From contig DGLO01000069.1 in NCBI GenBank assembly GCA_002388005.1, positions 1,730 to 9,171 of the forward strand: a DNA stretch of 7,442 nt. Reading direction: 5' to 3'. Below, in pieces: positions 1-6,586 of this stretch. The translations under genes and the position numbers were made by a program. Each line of letters begins with the position of its first letter. The first letter of the stretch is position 1. The notes under the pieces were generated by a model. It ran no database searches. It was not told the origin of the DNA and saw only the letters and a list, made by a program, of their open reading frames with translations. Source of the DNA: Candidatus Neomicrothrix sp. UBA4542 (GTDB lineage: Bacteria; Actinomycetota; Acidimicrobiia; Acidimicrobiales; Poriferisodalaceae).

Positions 1-19
1 GAACGGACGGAACTAATCC

Positions 20-3000
20 TCAGCTTTTGGGGCCGAATCCTCCGCCTCCGGGGGTTTCGATTTCGAAACAGTCGTTGGTATCGACCTCTACCCGGGTGCT
101 GCCCGGCAGTTCGACACGGCTGCCATCTGCTTTCAACCATCGATTGATACCAACAAGACCGTTGTCTCCGCCGTCCACTCCAAACGGGGCGACTTTCCGT
201 CGCGATGACAGAACGTTGACGGTCATTGGTTCTAAGAATCGAAGGCGTCGAACTACTCCGTCTCCTCCTCGATGGGCGCCTTCGCCACCAGAGTTTGCGC
301 GCACCAGAAAATGTTCAACCCTCACAGGGTGACGCCATTCAAGAATTTCGGGGTCAGTTAATCGGGTGTTGGTCATGTGGGTGTGGACTGCACTTGCGCC
401 GTCAGCATTTGGTGTTGCTCCCGCACCACCGCAAATGGTTTCGTAGTACTGGTGTTCGTCGTTGCCCCAAATGAAGTTGTTCATCGTTCCTTGGGATCCC
501 GCTACCACCCCTAAGGCACCAAAAAGTGTGTCGACGAGGAGTTGGCTTGTTTCCACGTTGCCTGCGATAACAGCGGCCGGTGGATGAGGGCTAATCATCG
601 AAGGGTCGGGGATTCGTATGTCGAGCGGAACTAGGCATCCGGCGTTGAGGGGGATGGCGTCGTCAACCATGCACCGAAACACGTACAGCACCGCTGACCG
701 ACATACGGCCTTGGGTGCATTGAAGTTTCCTGGATGTTGCCCACTGGTCCCAGCAAAATCAATGACAGCGGTACGTTCTTCGATGTTGACTCGGATGTTT
801 ACTGCGATCTGGCTTCCATCATCCATCTTTCCAACGAAGTCACAATCGGTGAGCGCGGCGATTACTCGCCGGACTGATTCTTCCGCGTTCTCCATCACGT
901 GACCCATATAGGCATGCACCACATCGAGCCCGTAATGATTGATCACTCGTTGGAGTTCGGTTGCGCCTCGTTCACAGGCCGCCACCTGGGCCTTGAGGTC
1001 GGCGACATTTTGAGTTGGGTTTCTTGCCGGCCACGGTCCTGAGGTCAGTAGGTCGTTGATTTCTTGTTCTAAGAATCGGCCGCCTTTGACGAGTAGCACG
1101 TTGTCGAGGACAAGGCCCTCTTCTTCGATGGTGGTTGAGTCAGCTGGCGCTGAACCGGGCACTACTCCACCGATGTCGGAGTGGTGACCGCGTGCGGCTA
1201 CATAAAAAATTCTGTTACCCGTGGCGTCATCGAAGACGGGTTTCACCACAGTGATGTCTGGTAAGTGGGTGCCTCCGTTGTAGGGAGCGTTAAGCACGTA
1301 TGCATCGCCGGGATCCATATCGGGATTGTGAAAGATGACTGATTTGATGGCTTCGCTCATCGATCCGAGGTGGATTGGAAGGTGGGGGGCGTTGGCGATG
1401 AGTTCTCCAGAAGGGTCAAAGACCGCGCAACTGAAGTCGAGGCGTTCTTTGATGTTGACGGACACTGCTGTGTTTTCAAGGACGACGCCCATTTGTTCGG
1501 CAATGTTCATGAAGAGGTTGTTGAAGATCTCTAGTTGGACCGGGTTGACGTCGGTTCCGATTGCCGGACGCAGCGCTCGCGCTGCGACTCGTTCGATGAT
1601 GAGGTCCCCATTTTCGGTGATGTGGCCTTGCCAATCGGGTTCGATGACGGTGGTTGCGTTCGGTTCCACCAGAACTGCCGGCCCAGGGATTGGCGTACCA
1701 GGTGTGAGGTGTTTCCTTTCGATGAAGGGTGTGTCGGCTTGAACCCCGGCCATGTTTGTGGGGAACACCCCTAAGAGCGGGTCTTTGGGTTCTGAGATTG
1801 CTTCGGCTACCGCTACTTGATCTGCCAAGCCGACGGATTCAAGTTGCATTGATTCGATGATGACTGGGGTGTCTGGGGAGACGAACCCGAACCGAGTTTG
1901 GTGATGTGTCTCGAATGCTGTCGCTACCTGGTCGAAAGTTCCAGCTGGCACGAGTAGCGCGGTATCGGACCCTTGGTAGCGCAGCGATAGGCGGCGGATG
2001 AGTTGTTGAGCGTCAGAGTTAACGCCTTCAGTGGCGAGGTGGTCGCCTCCTGCGCGTTCGAGATCTTTCCATCGAGGTTCAAGTCGATGCAGGGTTTCGC
2101 TGTTTAGGGTTTCCTCGACGGCTTCGTCGCGCACATGGCGAATGTCTGCCAGGCCGATACCTAATGCTGAGAGAACACCGGCTTGAGGGTGGACATATAT
2201 CTTTTCGATACCTAGGCGGTCGGCAACGAGGCAGGCGTGCTGTCCTCCTGCTCCGCCGAAGCACACCAGTGTGTAGTCGGTTACGTCGTGGCCGCGTTCG
2301 ATGCTGATTTTCTTGATGGCGTTGGCCATGTTGTCCACAGCGATGTCAAGAAAGCCCTGCGCCACAGTGTTTTCGGTGTGGTGTGTACCGGTGGCCTCGG
2401 TGATTTCGTCCGCGAGTGACCTGAATGCCGTAAGAGTGATCTGCGCATCGAGCGGTTCGTCTCCTTGTGGTCCGAACACCGCTGGAAAGAACTCGGGTCG
2501 TAGTTTGCCGAGCACGACGTTGCAGTCCGTGATGGCCAGGGGTCCTCCATTGCCATAACAGGTTGGACCGGGATCCGCTCCCGCGGAATCTGGGCCGACG
2601 CGCAGGCGACTGCCGTCGAAGTGAAGAATTGATCCGCCTCCCGCCGCGACGGTGTGGATGTCCATCATGGGTGACCGAACGCGTACACCAGCGACTTCGG
2701 TTTCGTAGGCACGTTCGAATTCTCCGGCGTAGTGGCTGACGTCGGTGGAGGTGCCTCCCATATCGAACCCGATGAGTTTGTCGAAACCGGCCTGTTGAGC
2801 AGTTCGGGCCATTCCGACAACACCACCAGCTGGACCCGACAAGAGAGCGTCCTTGCCGTGAAATGTGTACGCGTCGGTAAGTCCGCCGTTCGATTGCATG
2901 AACATGAGACGTGGGCTTGGGTCGTCTTTGCGTAGGTGTTGGTCTACCTGAGCGACGTATCGCCTCAAGATGGGTGACAGGTAGGCGTCGACAACGGTGG

Positions 3001-3622
3001 TGTCGCCCCGAGGCACAATTTTCATTAACGCGCTGACTTCGTGGCTGACTGACACCTGAGCGAATCCCAGTTCCCGGGCGATGGCCGCGACAGTTCTTTC
3101 ATGGGTTGTGTGGCGGTAGCCGTGGAGAAGAACGACAGCTACGGAGGTGATCCCCTGGTCGCGGGCTTGTTGGAGACCTCTACGCGTCGTTTCTTCATCT
3201 AGTGGGATCAGAACCTCACCCTCTGCGTTTACTCGTTCGTTGACTTCGAGCACGTCGACGTACAGCATCTGCGGGACCACAATGTCGAGGGCGAAAAGGT
3301 CGGGTCGCGTTTGGTACCCGATTCGAAGAACGTCAGCGAATCCTTCCGTGGTGACCAGCAGCGTCGGTTCGCCTTGACGTTCTAGGAGGGCGTTAGTGGC
3401 GACGGTGGTACCCATCTTCACCGACTCAATTTTGTGCAGCGGCAGGAGTTCCTCGGGGGAGAGTCCGAGAAGATCTCTGATGCCTTGGACAGCGGCGTCG
3501 GAATAGCGGCGCGGGTTGTCAGACAGAAGCTTGTGGGTTGCTACCGTCCCATCGGGTAGCCGTCCGACGACGTCGGTGAAGGTGCCGCCCCGGTCAATCC
3601 AAAAGTTCCAGCCATCGTTCAT
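20..3622 (-). CDS. Fused HyuA-HyuB ATP-dependent hydantoinase / 5-oxoprolinase family protein
   Basis: A 1200-residue cytoplasmic enzyme of the family that opens five-membered lactam or imide rings (5-oxoproline, N-methylhydantoin) with ATP hydrolysis; carboxylases of acetone and acetophenone are also members. The HyuA half spans about residues 5-680. It has the N-terminal phosphate motif DRGGTFTD (10-17), MGTTVATNALLER (70-82), LSGPAGG (261-267), the second actin-like phosphate motif GFDMGGTSTD (285-294), AAGGGS (326-331) and FGGAGGQHAC (455-464). A linker of about 10 residues leads into the HyuB half (about 690-1198), with HLGSM (751-755), NAPYNGGTHLPD (778-789), RGHHSDIGG (811-819), AGNVETSQ (1020-1027), SGGEGAHRGGDG (1111-1122) and a C-terminal PGGGGFG. 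Length matches fused oxoprolinases such as eukaryotic OPLAH (somewhat under 1300 residues); many bacteria encode the halves as separate genes. The ATG sits just before the first motif, so the start is secure, although no strong Shine-Dalgarno precedes it. It is transcribed away from the hydrolase/flavin oxidoreductase operon. Family assignment is certain; the substrate (5-oxoproline, a hydantoin or another compound) is not. Confidence 0.95.
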   Translation of the reverse strand: MNDGWNFWIDRGGTFTDVVGRLPDGTVATHKLLSDNPRRYSDAAVQGIRDLLGLSPEELLPLHKIESVKMGTTVATNALLERQGEPTLLVTTEGFADVLRIGYQTRPDLFALDIVVPQMLYVDVLEVNERVNAEGEVLIPLDEETTRRGLQQARDQGITSVAVVLLHGYRHTTHERTVAAIARELGFAQVSVSHEVSALMKIVPRGDTTVVDAYLSPILRRYVAQVDQHLRKDDPSPRLMFMQSNGGLTDAYTFHGKDALLSGPAGGVVGMARTAQQAGFDKLIGFDMGGTSTDVSHYAGEFERAYETEVAGVRVRSPMMDIHTVAAGGGSILHFDGSRLRVGPDSAGADPGPTCYGNGGPLAITDCNVVLGKLRPEFFPAVFGPQGDEPLDAQITLTAFRSLADEITEATGTHHTENTVAQGFLDIAVDNMANAIKKISIERGHDVTDYTLVCFGGAGGQHACLVADRLGIEKIYVHPQAGVLSALGIGLADIRHVRDEAVEETLNSETLHRLEPRWKDLERAGGDHLATEGVNSDAQQLIRRLSLRYQGSDTALLVPAGTFDQVATAFETHHQTRFGFVSPDTPVIIESMQLESVGLADQVAVAEAISEPKDPLLGVFPTNMAGVQADTPFIERKHLTPGTPIPGPAVLVEPNATTVIEPDWQGHITENGDLIIERVAARALRPAIGTDVNPVQLEIFNNLFMNIAEQMGVVLENTAVSVNIKERLDFSCAVFDPSGELIANAPHLPIHLGSMSEAIKSVIFHNPDMDPGDAYVLNAPYNGGTHLPDITVVKPVFDDATGNRIFYVAARGHHSDIGGVVPGSAPADSTTIEEEGLVLDNVLLVKGGRFLEQEINDLLTSGPWPARNPTQNVADLKAQVAACERGATELQRVINHYGLDVVHAYMGHVMENAEESVRRVIAALTDCDFVGKMDDGSQIAVNIRVNIEERTAVIDFAGTSGQHPGNFNAPKAVCRSAVLYVFRCMVDDAIPLNAGCLVPLDIRIPDPSMISPHPPAAVIAGNVETSQLLVDTLFGALGVVAGSQGTMNNFIWGNDEHQYYETICGGAGATPNADGASAVHTHMTNTRLTDPEILEWRHPVRVEHFLVRANSGGEGAHRGGDGVVRRLRFLEPMTVNVLSSRRKVAPFGVDGGDNGLVGINRWLKADGSRVELPGSTRVEVDTNDCFEIETPGGGGFGPKS

Positions 3623-3776
3623 AAAACCCGGGTATCCCTACTGACCGTATCCACTGAACGCCTTCAGATTATTGATCTCGGACGGTGAACGCACAAGGCC
3701 ACGACCGGCACCACAACACTATGGTGGGCACGAGGGAGAGGGCGCTGCAGGGGTGGCGTGGTGAGTGTGGGCTGAC
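3623..3776. promoter_or_regulatory. Divergent intergenic region, probable back-to-back promoters
   Basis: About 150 bp separate the starts of the HyuAB gene (minus) and the hydrolase gene (plus), so promoters for both must lie here or overlap the gene starts. On the minus strand TAATCT (complement of 3666-3671) is a possible -10 box about 44 bp before the HyuAB ATG; no good -35 lies at ideal spacing. On the plus strand TATGGT (3720-3725) fits the loose TAnnnT -10 pattern upstream of the hydrolase, also without a convincing -35. A weak inverted repeat CACCA/TGGTG (3709-3713 and 3722-3726) overlaps the latter box. Positions are read directly; promoter function is inferred from gene orientation. 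Confidence 0.4.
3654..3667. repeat. Short perfect palindrome CTGAA-N4-TTCAG, possible operator
   Basis: Two perfect 5-bp arms separated by CGCC lie 32 bp upstream of the HyuAB start and overlap the candidate minus-strand -10 box TAATCT at 3666-3671. A repressor bound here would block that promoter. A 10-bp match is short enough to arise by chance and no regulator gene is in the window, so the role is only suggested by position. Confidence 0.25.
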
Positions 3777-4544
3777 ATGTTCGAGATACTCAACATTGAT
3801 TTACCTTCCCAGCGTGTGCGAGTGCAGCATGGGGGGGAAGGTCCGCCGCTTCTTCTTCTTCATTCCGAAGCGAACACTTCTGCCTGGTCAGAGTTTCATG
3901 AACAACTTGCTACCGACTTCGAGGTTTTCGCGCCGATCCATCCTGGTTTCGGTGGTGAAGAGACACCGAATTGGCTGGTTGATGTGAGTGATCTGGCATT
4001 TCACTACAAGGATTTGATGAGCAGTTTGGGTCTCGACCGTCCGTTAGTTGTCGGAACCAGCATTGGGGCTTGGATTGCGACTGACCTGGCGATCCATTTT
4101 TCGTCCTTGCTGAAGGGGTTGGTGTTGTTTGGGCCGATTGGGTTGCGGCCTAATGAACCTCTCCCTGACCTGTTCATCATGCAGTTGCCTGAGGCGTTTA
4201 CATATTTGGCTGACAGCCTTGACGGCAGCCTGGTGGACCCAATGACTGGGAATGCTGAGCTTGCCACCGCTGTGTGGACTGATCTAGCAACGCAAGCGCG
4301 GTTGATGTGGAAACGAGGGTACGATCCTCGACTCCGAATGCGAGCCCACCATGTGGATTGTCCGATGATGGTGGCGGCAGGTGGCCAGGACCGGCTGACC
4401 CCGTTGAGTTACGTCGAACAGTACGCGGAATTATTTGGTGCCTCGTTGACGATCGTGGATGATGCGGGCCATCTCGTTCCCCTCGATCAACCCGCGGCGG
4501 CTGCCGCATTAGTGAATTCTTTTTATTTGACTCTGGAGAACTGA
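3777..4544 (+). CDS. Alpha/beta hydrolase
   Basis: A 255-residue cytoplasmic alpha/beta-hydrolase-fold enzyme with no signal peptide. The nucleophile elbow is GTSIGA with Ser95; the acid is probably Asp205 in AAGGQDR and the catalytic histidine is His232 in DDAGHLVP, giving a complete triad in the standard order and spacing. The strand before the oxyanion loop reads LLLLHS (25-30), with serine where most members have HG. HPGFGG (55-60) is the usual turn after strand 4, and a helical cap lies at about 120-190. I chose the ATG at 3777, giving MFEILNIDLP; an in-frame GTG at 3765 would add four residues. Neither start has a strong Shine-Dalgarno, although AGGGG at 3749-3753 lies 11 bp before the GTG. 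The stop codon is one base from the next ATG, so it is translationally linked to the flavin oxidoreductase. It probably hydrolyses an ester, lactone or C-C/C-N product of that enzyme; this is inference. It could be an esterase, lactonase, carboxymethylenebutenolidase-like enzyme or C-C hydrolase. Confidence 0.9.
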   Translation: MFEILNIDLPSQRVRVQHGGEGPPLLLLHSEANTSAWSEFHEQLATDFEVFAPIHPGFGGEETPNWLVDVSDLAFHYKDLMSSLGLDRPLVVGTSIGAWIATDLAIHFSSLLKGLVLFGPIGLRPNEPLPDLFIMQLPEAFTYLADSLDGSLVDPMTGNAELATAVWTDLATQARLMWKRGYDPRLRMRAHHVDCPMMVAAGGQDRLTPLSYVEQYAELFGASLTIVDDAGHLVPLDQPAAAAALVNSFYLTLEN

Positions 4545-4545
4545 G

Positions 4546-5691
4546 ATGGAGTTATACGCGTTCCATTTAATGCCCTATCCGAATATTGACCCCAAAGTTC
4601 GCGAGAAATATTCGTCGGCTTGGGTGGTGTATCCCAACAGCGAGTATGACCCGGTGTTAGGCCAGCAGCTCTATGGGGAGTATTTGGATCAGCTCGCGTT
4701 TGCGGACACCATCGGGTTCGACGCTGTGGTGGTGAATGAACACCACCAAAATGCTTACGGTCTCATGCCGTCGCCAAACATCATGGCGGCAGCGCTCATT
4801 GACCGAACTCAAAACGCGAAAATTGCGATATTGGGTAACGGAATCGCGCTCCGAGACAACCCTCTGAGAGTGGCTGAAGAGGTGGCGATGCTTGATGTGA
4901 TGTCGGGTGGCAGAGTGCTGTCGGGCTTCGTTAGAGGAATCGGTGCGGAGTACCACTCCATGGGTTTGGACCCCACGCGCAGCCGAAGCAGATTTTTTGA
5001 AGCTCATGATCTCATCGTGAAGGCCTGGACGGAACCTGGACCGTTCTCTTGGGACGGTGAGAACTATCAGTTCCGTTATGTCAACGTGTGGCCCCGGCCT
5101 CTTCAGCAACCACACCCGCCTATCATTGTTCCCTCGCAGGGATCGGCTGAGACGTTGAAATGGGGAGCCGAGCATCGATACCCGCTGGTGTGCACGTTTG
5201 TGCCAATGGAACGTCTCAAACAGTTCTATGACAGGTACCGCCAGTACGCGAGCGAAGATTTCGGTTACGAAGCCGGGCCGGAACAGTTTGGGTTCACGTC
5301 AATTGTGTACGTGCACCCCGATGGTGAGGAAGCCGCCGCCGCGGAAATTGAACCCCACATCAGATACTTCAAAGAGCGAGCTTTTACACTGCCCCTACCG
5401 ACGTTCTTTCCCCCGGGGTACACCGCCCCTGAGTCCTACAAAACCCGGATTGAAATCGCCAGGGAATTAGCCGCCAGCGGGGGTCCGACCCTCACCGCTG
5501 GAGAGCCCCTGATCGGTTCCCCTGAACAAATAGGGGAACGACTTGAAAAGAACCTTGCTGCTTGCGGCGCGGGGACCTTAATGGCTCAGTTCCAGGTCGG
5601 AGATATGCCTCATGACAAGGTGATGCGTTCGATGGAACTGTTCGGGAGTGAAGTCATGCCGTATCTCTCGAGAAACAAGGTTGTTTCCTAA
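4546..5691 (+). CDS. Luciferase-like (LLM class) flavin-dependent oxidoreductase
   Basis: A 381-residue TIM-barrel enzyme of the bacterial-luciferase family, whose members use reduced FMN (or F420 in some branches) and usually O2 to oxygenate organic substrates. Family marks are the GFDAVVVNEHH stretch (57-67), RDNPLRVAEEVAMLD (103-117), SGGRVLSGFVRGIG (120-133), WPRPLQQPHPPI (182-193), the GSPEQIGERL helix (324-333) and a C-terminal MELFGSEVMPYL (363-374). Glu65-His66-His67 lines up with Glu-His44-His45 of Vibrio LuxA, where His44 is the catalytic base; the C-terminal motif also resembles LuxA. That favours an FMNH2/O2 monooxygenase over an F420 enzyme, but does not imply light emission; no luxB or luxCDE is present. 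The LuxA reactive Cys106 position appears to be valine (129). GGAGA at 4535-4539, 6 bp before the ATG, is a good ribosome binding site lying inside the hydrolase gene. A reduced-flavin supply would have to come from elsewhere, as no reductase is in the window. The substrate is unknown. Confidence 0.93.
   Translation: MELYAFHLMPYPNIDPKVREKYSSAWVVYPNSEYDPVLGQQLYGEYLDQLAFADTIGFDAVVVNEHHQNAYGLMPSPNIMAAALIDRTQNAKIAILGNGIALRDNPLRVAEEVAMLDVMSGGRVLSGFVRGIGAEYHSMGLDPTRSRSRFFEAHDLIVKAWTEPGPFSWDGENYQFRYVNVWPRPLQQPHPPIIVPSQGSAETLKWGAEHRYPLVCTFVPMERLKQFYDRYRQYASEDFGYEAGPEQFGFTSIVYVHPDGEEAAAAEIEPHIRYFKERAFTLPLPTFFPPGYTAPESYKTRIEIARELAASGGPTLTAGEPLIGSPEQIGERLEKNLAACGAGTLMAQFQVGDMPHDKVMRSMELFGSEVMPYLSRNKVVS
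5672..5687. repeat. 16-bp perfect palindrome at convergent gene ends
   Basis: GAAACAA-GG-TTGTTTC occupies the last codons of the flavin oxidoreductase gene, ending just before its stop and 10 bp before the transporter stop. As RNA it would form an A-U rich hairpin of about 6 bp with a tetraloop, too weak and without a T-tract to be a convincing intrinsic terminator. It may be a weak bidirectional transcription end point, or chance. Confidence 0.25.
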
Positions 5692-5697
5692 AGCTGG

Positions 5698-6525
5698 TCA
5701 GCCTCTAACGATTAGACCAATACCTGCCACAACAATTCCGATGCCCAGTATTTGCCACCAGCGCAGTGAATCGTTGTCGAACGTTGCCGCCAGCAACGCC
5801 GTTGGTATGGGGAACAAGGAAGCGGCGATCGCGACAGCAGTCACTGAACCGCGCTGGAAACCAGCGGTGTAACACAGCACGCCTATTGATCCAAGCACTC
5901 CCGCTGCGGCCGAGAAACGTAACGCGTAACCGCGTACAAATCGCGGGAGTCCTCGGATGGTGCAGTACAGCACCAAGATGATGCAGGCAGTGCTGCGTTG
6001 AGCAACGACAGGCCAAAGCCCTCCTGCGGTGCTGGTCTGTGCCATGAACAACATCCCGATGCCGAACGAAAGCCCGGACGAGAAACCCAAAATGACACCG
6101 GTTTTGACACGGTCCCCCAGGGCCGGGTCGAAGGTGGTGATCGCTAAACCGATAAGGGCTACTGCTACCCCGACGAGCACTCCGGCACTGGGCGCTGTTC
6201 CGGTGATGAGTTCCCAGAACATGGGGACAGCGCCGAGCATGACCGCCACGATCGGTGACACGACCGCGACCGATGACACTGCAAGACCTTGGTAGAGAAG
6301 TCCTAGGGCGCAGGCGCTCGCAACACCCGATATACAACCCAGCAAATAGTCAGATCCGAGCAGTCTCCCCGGGCCAAGGCTGGCAACGATGACCGCGGCA
6401 ATAGACGCGAATATCAGACCGGTGGCCGCGGTGGTCGCGGCGTGGTTTCGGCGTGCGACGTATCGGGCAAAAAAATCAGAGCAACCAATCACTAACGACC
6501 CAAGTAGCCCGAGGGCGATCGGCAT
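5698..6525 (-). CDS. EamA/DMT superfamily transporter
   Basis: A 275-residue inner-membrane protein with about ten hydrophobic segments (roughly 2-17, 31-50, 59-80, 84-104, 114-132, 142-162, 170-189, 204-221, 227-247, 257-273). They are arranged as two EamA repeats of five helices (about 3-131 and 143-273), the normal size and layout of drug/metabolite exporters such as the RhtA/YdcZ-like permeases. The second repeat ends in the typical WWQILGIGIVVAGIGLIV stretch. The open frame continues upstream to 6630, but the ATG at 6525 is chosen: GGGAGG lies 5 bp before it, membrane segment 1 begins immediately after it, and the extra 35 residues are polar, unlike the family, and would overlap the divergent methyltransferase gene. 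Its 3' end is 6 bp from the convergent flavin oxidoreductase stop. The family exports amino acids, nucleosides or other small metabolites; the substrate here cannot be read. A link to the neighbouring catabolic genes is possible but unsupported. Confidence 0.9.
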   Translation of the reverse strand: MPIALGLLGSLVIGCSDFFARYVARRNHAATTAATGLIFASIAAVIVASLGPGRLLGSDYLLGCISGVASACALGLLYQGLAVSSVAVVSPIVAVMLGAVPMFWELITGTAPSAGVLVGVAVALIGLAITTFDPALGDRVKTGVILGFSSGLSFGIGMLFMAQTSTAGGLWPVVAQRSTACIILVLYCTIRGLPRFVRGYALRFSAAAGVLGSIGVLCYTAGFQRGSVTAVAIAASLFPIPTALLAATFDNDSLRWWQILGIGIVVAGIGLIVRG

Positions 6526-6586
6526 AGCGACCTCCCGTTGGTACACCGAAACCGACACGCTACTGCTGTTGGCTACCCTCACCACA
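6526..6586. promoter_or_regulatory. Divergent promoter region between transporter and FkbM gene
   Basis: Only 61 bp separate the two inferred start codons, so both promoters must be packed here or extend into the opposite gene. For the methyltransferase, TACCCT (6574-6579) fits TAnnnT and ends 7 bp before the GTG, the spacing expected of a leaderless transcript starting at the start codon. For the transporter, TAGCGT (complement of 6557-6562) is a possible -10 box. Neither has a recognisable -35. These are weak matches read by eye. Confidence 0.35.
6531..6536 (-). promoter_or_regulatory. Strong Shine-Dalgarno GGGAGG of the transporter gene
   Basis: On the minus strand GGGAGG is followed by TCGCT and then ATG at 6525, a 5-bp spacing close to optimal. 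It decides the transporter start against the longer upstream frame. Confidence 0.8.

Noticed and set aside
1335..1742. Plus-strand open frame of 135 codons within the HyuAB gene, and other frames opposite it.
   Set aside because: No recognisable domain, and it lies wholly opposite well-conserved HyuA/HyuB coding sequence; a shadow frame.
4657..5175. Minus-strand open frame of 172 codons opposite the flavin oxidoreductase.
   Set aside because: The plus strand carries the family motifs here; the antisense product is rich in Arg, His and Ser with no domain, typical of a shadow frame.
3777..5691. Assigning the hydrolase and flavin oxidoreductase as RutD and RutA of pyrimidine degradation.
   Set aside because: Only the folds agree. 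The flavin enzyme has the LuxA-like EHH motif and ending, which do not match RutA, and no other rut gene is present.
4546..5691. A bioluminescence luciferase subunit.
   Set aside because: No partner subunit or fatty-acid reductase genes are present, the LuxA reactive cysteine is missing, and the LLM family is mostly non-luminous.
6389..6586. Upstream extension of the FkbM frame (66 more residues).
   Set aside because: Nearly all of it is antisense to the transporter coding region, with no methyltransferase-like sequence and no ribosome binding site at 6389.
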